DNA of 64,000 nt from Chaetomium olivaceum (GCA_039881045.1 JAYWVB010000018.1:1-64000); one strand, 5' to 3'. Counted from the first letter of the stretch, positions 45,394 through 55,918 are shown. Translations and numbers: made by a program. The notes: generated from the sequence alone by a model not told the origin.

Positions 45394-47145
45394 CGGTTGA
45401 AACTGAGGATCTGATAGCCGGCGTAATACTTCGCAACGTTTCGAAGTAAAGGATAGGTGCTTTTGAGGGCTCTAGAATTGCGGCGCTGGAAGTGAGCGAC
45501 GAGGGTGATGGTCAGAAGTCTCCCTGTAACCGGATTCCCTCGCGGGTGAGACCAGCCACCAGAATCTATCGAAAATAAACCAAATGTCCATCACAGCACT
45601 ATCCCCCCCGGCTGCTTAGAGCGTTATTTGCAACCCACTGCCGTCGCACTGCCCTCCCGGAAATTTACAGCTGACAATCGTGAGGAGCATTTGGTCAATG
45701 TAGCGGCTTTTATTGTCGGCTCTGGACATCATGCGCCGCATAGAAAACTTAAGAGTCATCCCCCTTATTCCAAGCGATGCCACCACCACCGTGAAGTTGG
45801 AAGCCATCATTTATTTTCTCCAGATTCATAAGTCGTAAGACATACTAGCCATGGCCATACCTGTAACTGATACCATCAACCTTCGGCTGCGGTTGCATGT
45901 AGTCTTGACAATACCAGCCGATCCCCTTTGCATCACCCCCGAGGTCATGATGTCCTGAAACTGGGCAACCGCCAAGGGGTACCTCACCAAGGAAAGCCTA
46001 AGGACCTTAAGGACAGGTCCAAGCAGCCAAGACTACCAAGTGAGGGAGCTGGTCTCGCGTAAGTGCATGCATACAACCATCCGAAGAATTGTTCACCTTG
46101 GCGAGCATGTGAGGACACTGCATCAACCCGGGATTACTTGTGTGAGTTTCGGCGTTTGTAGGCAAGGCCCAGGTTCTTTTCCACTTAAGCGACTTGACTT
46201 GGGAAATTGGCAGGTATTCGTACCTTCTGCCCTTTCTTTTCCAGAAGGCCATTTAGTTAGAAGACGGAGCGTTTGCTCTGGCCGTGATCGACTCGTTTCT
46301 TGTGGGGGTACTATACACATAATAACTATGCGGCACTGTTCTCGGGCGCCAAGCGGTTGACATGCGCGCATCTTGGGCTCGGCTGGTTGATCATTTCTAG
46401 ATTGTTATTAATCGCGCGGCTAGGTAAGTGTCTTGTAATCATGCTCGTGTCAAGGTTCATGGGCCTCCACTTGGAGTTGGAGTCCAGTCAGGTACGTGAA
46501 CCCCTGAACGTGCATCTCGACCCCTTCCCCGCAGAACCGAGACCGCTTTGGTCACCCGCCGCAGGACAGTTGGGGCGAAGTCCAGAAGCTCAGCAGTCCT
46601 TCTCGACTTCTTCCCTCCACTTCTTCCCTCCACTTCTTCCCCGCAATCCCCGAACCCCATTCCAGACCTGGGAACTCGGCTCGTCAATTTCCGCGAACCG
46701 GCTTGGCCGTCTTGGCGGACCGCCACGTTGCTACGCTAAACGAACGCTGAAGCAACATTGAACCGTCCCTCCTCCGCCGCATGGCAGCCGAGATCGATCT
46801 TGGCCCTGTGCCTTGCAGGTCTTCATGCGGCGGAAACTCGGCCCCGCTGCCCGTTTTCCGCCTTGTTTATCCCAACGCACGCCGAACCAGCACCGAAAGG
46901 GATAAGGCGCTCCAATGACGGTTGGCGATGACACCGACGGGGGTCCATTCCGTGCGGAGCATCCAAGATCGTGGTCCCGGGGACGCGGGGAGGGCGAACC
47001 GACAGAGCGGAAGAAGATGGTAATCGCGAGAGTATATGAGATGGTTCCCCCTCGCTCATCCGAACACTCCTCCTTCGTCTCCCCAGTCCATCCTTGACAT
47101 TCCCCAACACGCGTTTCACTACCCGTGTTATCAAGACTCGACACA
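45394..47145. other. Intergenic region and GH7 upstream region
   Basis: No convincing gene between the ankyrin-CorA remnant and the GH7 gene. A T/C-rich run with three CTTCTTCCCTCCA-like repeats lies near 46600-46640. Confidence 0.4.
47033..47037 (+). promoter_or_regulatory. TATA-like element of the GH7 gene
   Basis: GAGTATATGAG about 110 bp upstream of the ATG at 47146, at a position usual for fungal cellulase promoters. Inferred from position only. Confidence 0.35.
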
Positions 47146-48525
47146 ATGGCTCGCGGCGCTGCTTTCTTCGGTCTGGCCTCGCTCCTCCTGGGCGCGGTTA
47201 ACGGCCAGCTGCCCGGTGAGGGCGAGGAGGTCCACCCCAAGATCACCACCTACCGCTGCACCAAGGCCGGCGGGTGCAAGGAGAAGACCAACTACATCGT
47301 CCTGGACGCGCTTGCCCACCCCGTCCACCAGGCCACCAACGAGTATGGCTGCGGCAGCTGGGGCCAGAAGCCCAATGCCACGGCCTGCCCTGACCAGGAG
47401 TCGTGCGCCAAGAACTGTATCATGGACCCCGTCTCGGACTACAGCAAGTACGGCATCAGCACCGACGGCGACAACCTCCGCCTGCAGCAGCTGCTCGAGG
47501 GCAAGCTCGTCAGCCCTCGCGTCTACCTCCTCGACGAGACTAAGCGCCGCTACGAGATGCTCTCGCTCACCGGCAACGAGTTCACCTTTGACGTCGACGC
47601 CACCAAGCTGCCCTGCGGCATGAACAGCGCCCTCTACCTCTCCGAGATGAAGGCCGACGGTGCGCAGAGCACCCTCAACCCCGGCGGCGCCTACTTCGGT
47701 ACCGGGTACTGCGATGCCCAGTGCTACGTCACCCCCTTCATCAACGGCATCGTAAGTTTTGGACTCCCTCTCTGTGACGTCACCCACGAAACCATGCTAA
47801 CGCATAAAACCAGGGCAACGTCGATGGCAAGGGCGCGTGCTGCAACGAGATGGACATCTGGGAGGCCAACAAGCGGGCCAACCACATCGCCCGCCCCGTG
47901 CAACAAGAAGGGCCCCTACCTCTGCGAGGGCGTCGACTGCGAGAAGGAGGGCGTGTGCGACAAGGCCGGGTGCGCGTGGAACCCGTACCGGGTCAACGTG
48001 ACCGACTACTACGGCGCGGGCGACGAGTTCAAGGTCGACTCGTCCAAGCTCGTCACCGTCGTCACCCAGTTCCACGCCAACCGCAAGGGCAAGCTCGAGT
48101 CCATCCACCGCCTGTACGTGCAGGACGGCCGCGTCATCGAGTCGTACGTCGTCGACGCCCCCGGCCTCCCCTCCACCGACAGCATGACCGACGAGTTCTG
48201 CGACGCCACCGGTTCGTCTGCTTTCATGCGCCTCGGTGCTATGCAGGGCATGGGTGAGGCCCTCACCCGCGGCATGGTCCTCGCGCTCAGCATCTGGTGG
48301 GACGAGGGCGGCAACATGAACTGGCTGGATGCCGGTGAGGCCGGCCCCTGCAGCCTCGACGAGGGCAACCCGTCCAACATTGTCAAGGTCGAGCCCGCGC
48401 CGGAGGTCACCTTCAGCAACATGCGCTGGGGCGAGATCGACTCCACCTACGAGACCGGCCAGAATGGCAAGGGCAAGGGCAAGGATGGTAACGGCAAGGG
48501 CAAGGGCAAGGAGTGCAAGAAGTAG
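47146..48525 (+). CDS. GH7 endo-beta-1,4-glucanase (EG I type), one frameshift
   Basis: GH7 endoglucanases cleave internal beta-1,4 links in cellulose; the protein is secreted (signal MARGAAFFGLASLLLGAVNG). Exon 1 is 47146-47751 (202 codons), the intron 47752-47813, and exon 2 47814-48525. The match to Humicola-type EG I runs through the whole length (KITTYRCTKAGGCKEKTNYI, CNEMDIWEAN, RGMVLALSIWWDEGGNMNWL). The catalytic E-x-D-x-x-E is present as EMDIWE. Right after it, near 47893-47900, the frame changes: NHIA is followed out of frame by PCNKKGPYLCEGV. Two bases fewer than expected are present, so about 200 C-terminal residues would be lost unless this is a sequence error. There is no CBM1; the protein ends in a Gly/Lys-rich tail (NGKGKGKDGNGKGKGKECKK). 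Confidence 0.88.
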   Translation: MARGAAFFGLASLLLGAVNGQLPGEGEEVHPKITTYRCTKAGGCKEKTNYIVLDALAHPVHQATNEYGCGSWGQKPNATACPDQESCAKNCIMDPVSDYSKYGISTDGDNLRLQQLLEGKLVSPRVYLLDETKRRYEMLSLTGNEFTFDVDATKLPCGMNSALYLSEMKADGAQSTLNPGGAYFGTGYCDAQCYVTPFINGIVSFGLPLCDVTHETMLTHKTRATSMARARAATRWTSGRPTSGPTTSPAPCNKKGPYLCEGVDCEKEGVCDKAGCAWNPYRVNVTDYYGAGDEFKVDSSKLVTVVTQFHANRKGKLESIHRLYVQDGRVIESYVVDAPGLPSTDSMTDEFCDATGSSAFMRLGAMQGMGEALTRGMVLALSIWWDEGGNMNWLDAGEAGPCSLDEGNPSNIVKVEPAPEVTFSNMRWGEIDSTYETGQNGKGKGKDGNGKGKGKECKK

Positions 48526-48828
48526 AGGGTGGTTTTAGGTTGATGTAATTACTATTTGTAGAGAAAAGGGTGATTAGACGTCAAAACATATGACCATTTG
48601 ATTCTTGGTGCAGGTTTGGAAGTGCAATGTTTGGATCTTGTAAGATTGACTCTGGGTCACGGTTGGTGCAGACTCTGAGAACGGTGTGTCATTCAACTAG
48701 GAACTGCAGCTGCTGAACCGGCTGCTGGCTGCTAGTGGCTTTTTCTATTCTAGTAATACAAAGCAAAGTTCCCTCATGAAATTCCTCGTAAGCTGGAAAT
48801 TCCTCATAACCTGCTTCGTGCCGGGCGA
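48526..48828. other. Intergenic region between convergent genes
   Basis: 3' flanks of the GH7 gene and the 48829-50994 gene. Nothing else seen. Confidence 0.45.
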
Positions 48829-50994
48829 CTAATTGAGCCTTCCTTGGCTCTTCCACTCACCAGCCTTCTTTATCATGTCATCCCTGATCCCCCTAAACTG
48901 TTCCCAGGCTTCGACCTGGCTCTGCACCACCGATCCCACGTACACACCCGACGGATGCCAGACCGCCACATTCCACATATCCTCCAGATTGACAAGCCTC
49001 CACCACAAACACGGCCAGACCTCATCAAGCAACACCGACCCCAGAACTCTGACTGCCCCGTCGAATCCCGGGGCCTTACGGGTTGACCTGTCCTCTGTTT
49101 CCGGCTTCCCAACCAGTATGAACGGGCCCAAATCCGGCTCGTCAACGAGTGTCTGCCCGGGTATCGTAACGCCGTTGATGTACGACTCAATGCAGCTCTT
49201 GTCGGCCACCAAGAAGGCCGGGCTGATCAAGCCATTCAAACCAGCATCGTTATTTTCGCTCAACCCCTTGAAATGCTTTCTCGCGCCGTCCACATCACCC
49301 TCCGCAATCCCAACATCCCTCCCATCCACCCACCGAATCTCCAACTTCTCCCTAATCCCCTCCACCCCCGCAACACCCTCTTCTAAGCTCTTAACCACAT
49401 CCTCGTGGAATTTCTCCAGAAACCTCTCCCACTCGCCCTTCTCCTGTCCATACCACACCCGATACGCCACAAAGCCCCACTTGGTATACGCTGGCGGCCT
49501 GGCACCACCAGCAGCACCACCAGCAGCACCAGCACTAATTCCCCCTTCACCACCACCCCCACCACGCCCCCACCCCTCCAACAACCCCCTCAACCCCCGC
49601 ACCCACAACTCCTCCGCCACCTCCTCAGCCCACCCCTCCCCCCTCAAGTCCACCCTCCCCCGCCTATACGCCTTCCTAACCCTCTCCATCGGCTTCCCGG
49701 CCTGCTCCGCCGAAAACAAGCCCTCGCTCCCTTGCGCCCTGTACGCGGCCAGCTCCTCGCGCACCAGACATGCCACGCGCGCGTCATACACCTCGTCCCG
49801 CTGGTGCACGTCGGCCGGGTAGTTCCCGTTGAGCGGGGCGGTGCCCTGGGCGCGGATGTAGCCGACCCAGTCGACGATGGGTGGCGAAGAGGTGGCTTGG
49901 TGGTGGGGGAGGGCGCCGGGTTTGAAGCCGGTTAGCGGGAAGAGGGTGATGTGGTCGAGGCGGCGGATGGTGTGCGTGAGGTTGGCGAATTGCTTTAGCG
50001 GGATGGCTTGTTCGGGCGTGTAGTCGATTGTGCCGGGGGGGACGGGGATGGTTTGGAGGGTGTGGGCGAGGTTGGAGGTCAGGCGGTCGATGTGGGACGA
50101 GGTCCAGGCGTGCAGGCGCGTGGTGATGGTGTGGATGTGGGTGAAGAAGAAGTCGGCCCAGAGGTTGGCCAGGCTGGGGAGGGGGGATGGGCGTGGGATG
50201 GTGGGGTGGGCGGTGTAGTAGGCGGCGAGGACGGTGTCGAAGTGGGTGAAGATGTCGTAGGCTTTGTTGTAGGTTTGGCGGGTCTTGCGGGAGATGGCGG
50301 GCATGCTGAAGTGCATCATGTCGCAGGCTTTGACGATGTATTCGACGGCGAGGTCGATGTTTTCAGGGGAGTCGAGCTTCTTGTCGGCCCAGCGCCGCTC
50401 GGAGAGGGGAACCATGCCTGCCCATAGGCGCTGCCGGCACATTTCGAGTTCGAAGTCGATTTGTGATGGCAGTTCGAAACCGCCACCGGAGAAGAGTGCT
50501 GCCATGTTGGACAGGTCGGGCAAGCCGGTGAAGCACATGCTGAACCGGGTCACTGCCGCATCGCCCGGCATAGGGTTGTTGTTGTATGGTGGCGGAGCCC
50601 AGTCATTGTACGGCTTTGCGAATTTGGTGGCAATGTCCTCAGATGAGAGCGTTGGTAGGGTCGTCAGCTGGCCATTGGGCAATCTATGGGTGGAAAGGAA
50701 TTCCATAAATCTTGCCAACGTCCCAATAGGCAGTGGCGTCTCGTGAACCCAGATCTCTTTGCCCGTCTCGGGCGCATTGAGGGGGTTGACAAGGCCAATC
50801 GGTTTGCCGGTCGGTCCGTCTTGGCTCAGCCATGATCGACGAGACATGGTGACGAATCTAGTGCTGGTTGTTGTAAAGGCGGCACGTTGTCGAAAGAAGT
50901 TTAAATTACTGGCAGTGAACGCTGTGAACTTGGTGCCGCGTGGCGCGCATCGGCGCAGGGCCGCGCCGATTTTAAGCGAAGAAACCGTTTGCAT
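48829..50994 (-). CDS. Conserved 721-aa protein, hypothetical
   Basis: A single open frame. The first 48 residues are Arg/Ser/Thr-rich with almost no acids (MQTVSSLKIGAALRRCAPRG), like a mitochondrial presequence. A second Met (MSRRSWLSQDGPTGKPIGLV) could start a cytosolic form. The rest is globular with conserved-looking segments (CDMMHFSMPAISRKTRQTYN, YTKWGFVAYRVWYGQEKGEW, LDEVWPCLWWRLVNLEDMWN). A Gly-rich low-complexity loop (GWGRGGGGGEGGISAGAAGG) lies in the middle. I do not recognise a named family. Length and composition leave little doubt it is real. Confidence 0.75.
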   Translation of the reverse strand: MQTVSSLKIGAALRRCAPRGTKFTAFTASNLNFFRQRAAFTTTSTRFVTMSRRSWLSQDGPTGKPIGLVNPLNAPETGKEIWVHETPLPIGTLARFMEFLSTHRLPNGQLTTLPTLSSEDIATKFAKPYNDWAPPPYNNNPMPGDAAVTRFSMCFTGLPDLSNMAALFSGGGFELPSQIDFELEMCRQRLWAGMVPLSERRWADKKLDSPENIDLAVEYIVKACDMMHFSMPAISRKTRQTYNKAYDIFTHFDTVLAAYYTAHPTIPRPSPLPSLANLWADFFFTHIHTITTRLHAWTSSHIDRLTSNLAHTLQTIPVPPGTIDYTPEQAIPLKQFANLTHTIRRLDHITLFPLTGFKPGALPHHQATSSPPIVDWVGYIRAQGTAPLNGNYPADVHQRDEVYDARVACLVREELAAYRAQGSEGLFSAEQAGKPMERVRKAYRRGRVDLRGEGWAEEVAEELWVRGLRGLLEGWGRGGGGGEGGISAGAAGGAAGGARPPAYTKWGFVAYRVWYGQEKGEWERFLEKFHEDVVKSLEEGVAGVEGIREKLEIRWVDGRDVGIAEGDVDGARKHFKGLSENNDAGLNGLISPAFLVADKSCIESYINGVTIPGQTLVDEPDLGPFILVGKPETEDRSTRKAPGFDGAVRVLGSVLLDEVWPCLWWRLVNLEDMWNVAVWHPSGVYVGSVVQSQVEAWEQFRGIRDDMIKKAGEWKSQGRLN

Positions 50995-51930
50995 CTTCCC
51001 CGCAGTGCTTTTGAAGCGCGGAAATGGTTCTTGAAGATGCCTAGAGGAGCCTGGAAATATCAGGCAACCGTACCATCAATTTTAAGAAATGGTGCGAGTC
51101 AAGCAACCTGGAAGTCTGGTTGGCTCTCTTTTCAGTGGGGTCCATTACAGTGCAGGCTGCGCAGGTACTGTCGACGCTGTTGGAATTTGAAACTTTGAAA
51201 CCACGCCCCTGCCAAAAACATCATCAAGACCGTTATCTGAGTGGAATTCCATCGAAACTCTGATCATGTTGGTAGATCCAAGTCATGTCATCCGGTGTTT
51301 GGTGTCCCCTGATCCCTGGGTCAACAAAAACGGCGTGTCTCGCCGAGACAAAGATTCAAGATGGACGAGTTGGATGGATCTCACTATTGAGAAGTGAGGT
51401 TCTTGTGTTCAAACCGATGTAACTCCAACTCAACAGCATCTTGGGTTAGGGTTCGTCTCAACTCGAGCTCGATTCCTCGAATCTGGCAACCCCAACCCCC
51501 TCACAACTCCAACTGTCCCCTCAAAGCATGCCAAGGATTTCCCCACACAGATCATGCGGGGATTCTGCGCGGGTTCGGGCCCGTCTCCATATTCCCCATC
51601 TGGACCCTTGCCGTACCTGCTCGAATCTGGCATCTCGGGAAGGCCGCTCCGGAGGACAACGCGACACTTTTACGTGGTGAAGACGCATTGACGGCCTATT
51701 TACTGTCGATTTCGGCCAATTCTACCCAGAATGGCTCCGATTACTGCGTGTCTTCTTTCCAAGACCGCTGGTGAAATTCTCTCTTCTTCAACGCTGGTTG
51801 TTAACCAAACTTGAACCCAGGTCCCAGTTCAACAACGAACTCCGCCGAGTTTGTTGATCCTCCTCTCGCTCCACACCACAACCTGGGCTCGACCCTGTGA
51901 TACCCACCACCACCAACAACCACCACCACC
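50995..51930. other. Divergent intergenic region
   Basis: Promoters of the 50994 gene and the secreted-protein gene at 51931. A CCACCACCAACAACCACC leader lies just before that ATG. An open frame at 51394-51774 is not protein-like enough to call. Confidence 0.4.
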
Positions 51931-52848
51931 ATGAAGTTCGAACTCCTCCTCACAGCCGCCTGGCTGGCAGCCACCGCCAGCGCCATCGGCCCCGCCACCC
52001 CCGAACAGCCCCCCCGTCTCAAAGGCAAAGCCGAAAAGATGGCCAACTGGGCCTGGCCCAACCCCTTCGCCTCCCCCGAGTACAAGAAATTCACCGCCGC
52101 CTGCGACACCCTGCGCTCCTTCCACGCTCGCGAATTCATGCTCGACGACCTGGCCATCAAAGCCCCCACCGGCCTGCTCGAGTACCGCGACGCGCTCAAG
52201 GAGGTCTTTGCCACGCGCGAGTACCCCGGCAGCTGGGAGGGTATCGACCCGCACGGCTATGACCGCGATCTGCTGAGCATGGATTACGATGACATGCCGC
52301 TGAAGGTGCGCGAGTGGATCGAGGAGCAGGAGCGAACTGATGGGCCCGGGAAGGGGTTGTTTGCCGTGTATATGCGCCCCATGCCCGGGACGCGGGTGTT
52401 GCATACCATCAAGGTGCCCGAGGCGCCCGTGACACCGGAGTGGCGGGCGCGGGATGAGGTGCGGGTTGCCATCTTTGCGCCGGGGGCGCTGTATGAGGTG
52501 GCGCCGTTGTGGGTGGCTGAGGGGAGCAAGTGCGAGGGTGAGTCGTCCTTTTCCCTTTCTCAGTTGTGTTGATGACTGTTGGGTTGGTGCTAACATTAGA
52601 CATCTACAGGCCCGCTTCTCGACCTCTCCAAGTACAGCTCCAAGCTTGTCGACGGCGGCGTGGTGGCCTACCCCATCCACCACAGCATGCCCAAGCGCGC
52701 TCAGGGCAAGCGTGATATTGAGTTCCAGATTCAGGCCCAGGTGCTGCAGCTGAACGAGGGTGAGGAGGTGGCGGCTGACAAGGCTGAGAAGATTGAGAAG
52801 GTGGAGGAGGTTGAGGAGACTGGGACCACCGAAAAAGAGGAACTCTAA
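51931..52848 (+). CDS. Secreted protein, hypothetical
   Basis: Exons 51931-52537 and 52610-52848 join in frame (donor GTGAGT, acceptor CTACAG) to 281 aa. A signal peptide is clear: MKFELLLTAAWLAATASA. The mature part is acidic, with ANWAWPNPFASPEYKKFTAA and a conserved-looking core (LFAVYMRPMPGTRVLHTIKV). Only two cysteines are visible. The C-terminus is a charged Glu/Lys-rich helix (EKIEKVEEVEETGTTEKEEL). No enzyme family recognised. It could be an extracellular structural or effector-like protein, but nothing in it decides this. Confidence 0.7.
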
Positions 52849-52980
52849 TTCGCTTCAACCAGGATTAGAGAAGGGGAAAAGGCTAACATTACACACCGAC
52901 TATGCACCTATACTACATTTCCTTTGTCGCTGCATCTTACGCATACTACGAATACCATTCATACTTGAACGATCACATAG

Positions 52981-53403
52981 GCACAAAGAATATCACGCAC
53001 TTCCAAGAAACTAATTGTAACTGTTGAAGAATCTAGTACAACCGATAAGGAGCTTACGGCGAGCATTGAAAAGCACCGGGTGGGCGTTGACAAGCTCTTT
53101 GACGTTGTTTTCGACATCGCCACGGACGCCTGCGAGGCCGCCACCCTAGGTCCTGTTCTGCTGGAATGGGCAACTTTCATTTTGGAGGAATGGGATCTCC
53201 CAGCTGACCATCCACTGAAGGACCGCAAGCGGCGCGAGATCATACGTGCACTCCACAAAATCTACATAAAATCCCTGGTGGAAGCGGTCAATAATGCCGA
53301 CTTTGGCCCCCTGCAGGCCTGTGCCGTCGAGAAGGTTGCCGAGAAGAGGAAGGAAGCTACCGCGGCTTCGAGTCGTGCTGGCGGGGAGGGCCCAATCGAG
53401 TAG
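52981..53403 (+). CDS. Partial helical protein, 5' exon unknown
   Basis: The frame opens right after an AG (CACATAG) at 52980 and has no ATG in its first half: SSTTDKELTASIEKHRVGVD, then KLFDVVFDIATDACEAATLG, LLEWATFILEEWDLPADHPL and a Lys/Arg/Glu-rich end to 53403. The composition is that of a folded helical protein, so I read it as the last exon of a gene whose earlier exons I could not find, or as a truncated remnant. No family recognised. Confidence 0.35.
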   Translation, partial: AQRISRTSKKLIVTVEESSTTDKELTASIEKHRVGVDKLFDVVFDIATDACEAATLGPVLLEWATFILEEWDLPADHPLKDRKRREIIRALHKIYIKSLVEAVNNADFGPLQACAVEKVAEKRKEATAASSRAGGEGPIE

Positions 53404-54085
53404 GGTATTAGGGAATAGTTGTGGTTTTTTTCAGACCTACTGCCGCCTTGGTATTAGGTACCAGGTAGTTTCTAAGCCACGTCTGGGATGATAAATGTCA
53501 ACTCGTTTTTTCTATTTTTGCTACTCCTGTTGTATGCATGTACTAATCCTCGGTTCACCTCTCATCTTCTAGAAAAAAGTAGACAAAAAGAAAGCATAAT
53601 AAACCTCAATCAGGGCTAATCATGTAGTCCCACGAGGTCCTTACCCGGAACGGGTGGTAACTAGGTGCGTATCCTTTGAAGCGCCTATACCTAGGTAGTA
53701 TACACAGTAAAGTACGTGTATAACTACGGTGATGACGGCGATGATGACAGAGATGATGGCGACAGTGGGTATCAACCACCCCTCCCGCATCACGCCTCCT
53801 GGGATGTTCCTGTAATGCATAATAGTACAGTCTCGCGATATATTGATGAAGTCACTTGAGATTCAGCTGCATCTGCGACGACGTGCTCAATTGGACATGT
53901 GATGTGACTTCGTCCAGGGCAAAATCTAGTACTTCTGAGTCCTTGAGATACTAACTCCAAGAGATCTGCCTGTTTTGAGGCATTTCACTTCTCCGTTCTT
54001 TGCCAGATTGTATCATCTTTCTTCTTGCTTGAGTTCAAGCTCCTTCTCCGATTTTCTGCGCGATAGAAGTACCATAAACCTCGTT
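53404..54085. other. Intergenic region
   Basis: Promoter side of the modin-like gene. An open frame runs from 53975 into the next gene without an ATG. Nothing else seen. Confidence 0.4.
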
Positions 54086-55918
54086 ATGGACCTCGAAACG
54101 AAGCTCGATATCGCCGGTATCGCAATTGGTTCAACTATAGCTTTAGCAGCGCTCTTGATCGCCATCGGACAGTTTCTGTCGCAAATATTCGGGTCCGTGG
54201 AAGGCTATCGGCGGTGCCAGCCCTCGGTTCTAGGCAAATACTGGTCGAAAGATAAGCGTACTACTACACGCTGGAGATGGACCCAGTTTCGATATGAAGT
54301 TCTCTTTACCACTCCGGAAATCGCACTCGTCCAACCCACTCAGCCTGGCGCCAAGTATATCAGTGCCTCCTTCGACAACCCAGACAACGACAAAGTTGCA
54401 CCCAACAGCAAAATGGTCCGTTGGATACTCCGTTTACGCTCGCTCATCTGTCGTCGCTCTTCCGACCTAACAGAGAGTGGTCCTCACTCCTCCGACCCTG
54501 CAGAAAGCGGCACTCACTCCTCCAGCGCTCACCCTGCACAGAGCAGCCCTCACTTCTCCGACCTTGTAGAGAGCGGCCCTCATTGCTCCGGCCCTATAAA
54601 GAGCGGCCTAGACAGGGGAAAAATTGCACCTATCAACGAATTGGTCTGCTGGATCCCATTTCTGCGCTCGATCCACGCCGCACATGAACACCTTCTGGAA
54701 GGCCCGCTTCCAATCAAGTCAGTCCCCATGATAATTGAACGCCGCCGATCATGGGACTTCGTGCCACCAGACGTGATACGGCCGTTCGCCTCCATCACGC
54801 TCTCAGACATCGCCATCCTAGCTCGGCGCATGGGCATGGTGTGGACCGAATTCAAGCCTTCAGCGGGTATACTAGAAGCCGAAGGCAACGACCACGTCCT
54901 TTCCTCTGTTGTCGTCCGCGGACTCGGGATCATGTTGAGCTACCGTCATCTCAACAGCTCCAGACAGGTCATGTTGAGGAACTACGAGGTCCCCGCGACA
55001 TTCGTGTGCTCTACCCAAACTGACAAGATGTGGTTCGGCATCTTGCCTGGAAACCCGGAACTCAAACTGCCGGATCTAGCCGTCGGGACAAATGAGGATA
55101 TTCATGACACGCTCGACCAGTTAGACCCCACAGGAAGAGCAAGGGAGGTGCTCGAAGATCTTCAACGCGAAGACCCTCGCAGGCTGCACGGGTTTTGCGA
55201 TATCGTCCCCATGGTGGCCCCCTGGCTGCGTCAGAAACCGTCAACTGTCAACCCCTACCCGCGTCCTTGCCCCTACACTTATGGCCTGACATGGTACTGC
55301 GTAGGGTATCGCGCTTTCTACAGCCGCCTGGTACGCCATAACGCTACTGAAAAGGCCACTGGGCCTATCGACAGCGCGTCGACGCTTTGGGTACAAGCGA
55401 CATATGAAGCCCTGCGGAGGGAATTCAGCGTGGAGTGGGATGGTATCAGTCCCAATTTGTACAAAAGAAAACAGGAATTCTTCGACGAGCTTGAACGCCA
55501 TTATGAGGAAACAACTCGGTACTTCACGAACAAGTCCATCCATCATTGTCAGCCTGGCCAGGAGCTAGAAGGCAAATTCTCATACATGGATCTGGTCACA
55601 GCACATCTCCGCGAGGCCCCGCGGTCCTATCGCGAGGCTCAATGTCGAGTGGACACCAACACCCGAGAATGGACAGAGGATATGTATGACCGACCGTGGC
55701 GAGGCGAGGCTATGATGAGATACTGGGACTACATGGGTGATTATGTGCGCTACATGCGGGCTATGGGGTATGAGGGTGATGATAAAACGCTGGAAGAGGC
55801 CTGGATCATTCTGATGTTCCGCGCCTTTCTCTGGCAACGTACCCATGTTGGATTGGCGAATGACCCGGCGCTTCCCTCCAGATTTTATGGCAGTGGATTG
55901 CCGGTTTATATCGGCTGA
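54086..55918 (+). CDS. Modin-like membrane protein
   Basis: Single exon, 610 aa, starting MDLETKLDIAGIAIGSTIAL. One N-terminal membrane helix (GIAIGSTIALAALLIAIGQF) is followed by the pattern VEGYRRCQPSVLGKY...RWRWTQFRYEVLFTTPEI. From memory this is typical of the fungal proteins annotated modin, after Podospora mod-A, a modifier of vegetative incompatibility. The middle has a degenerate 12-residue repeat rich in Ser/Gly/Pro/His (SGPHSSDPAESG, SGPHCSGPIKSG). The C-terminal half is globular and aromatic-rich (TYGLTWYCVGYRAFYSRLVR, YWDYMGDYVRYMRAMGYEGD). The start at 54086 is the first ATG in frame and begins just before the membrane helix. A role in self/non-self recognition is inference. Confidence 0.65.
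   Translation: MDLETKLDIAGIAIGSTIALAALLIAIGQFLSQIFGSVEGYRRCQPSVLGKYWSKDKRTTTRWRWTQFRYEVLFTTPEIALVQPTQPGAKYISASFDNPDNDKVAPNSKMVRWILRLRSLICRRSSDLTESGPHSSDPAESGTHSSSAHPAQSSPHFSDLVESGPHCSGPIKSGLDRGKIAPINELVCWIPFLRSIHAAHEHLLEGPLPIKSVPMIIERRRSWDFVPPDVIRPFASITLSDIAILARRMGMVWTEFKPSAGILEAEGNDHVLSSVVVRGLGIMLSYRHLNSSRQVMLRNYEVPATFVCSTQTDKMWFGILPGNPELKLPDLAVGTNEDIHDTLDQLDPTGRAREVLEDLQREDPRRLHGFCDIVPMVAPWLRQKPSTVNPYPRPCPYTYGLTWYCVGYRAFYSRLVRHNATEKATGPIDSASTLWVQATYEALRREFSVEWDGISPNLYKRKQEFFDELERHYEETTRYFTNKSIHHCQPGQELEGKFSYMDLVTAHLREAPRSYREAQCRVDTNTREWTEDMYDRPWRGEAMMRYWDYMGDYVRYMRAMGYEGDDKTLEEAWIILMFRAFLWQRTHVGLANDPALPSRFYGSGLPVYIG

Noticed and set aside
45850..46760. Short frames between the ankyrin-CorA remnant and the GH7 gene
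   Set aside because: None has a start in context, a domain or convincing splice partners.
49405..49935. Forward-strand frames opposite the 721-aa gene
   Set aside because: Pro/His-rich antisense shadow of a GC-rich coding region.
51394..51774. Forward frame of 126 codons upstream of the secreted protein
   Set aside because: Composition is irregular and it lies in the expected promoter; no motif supports it.
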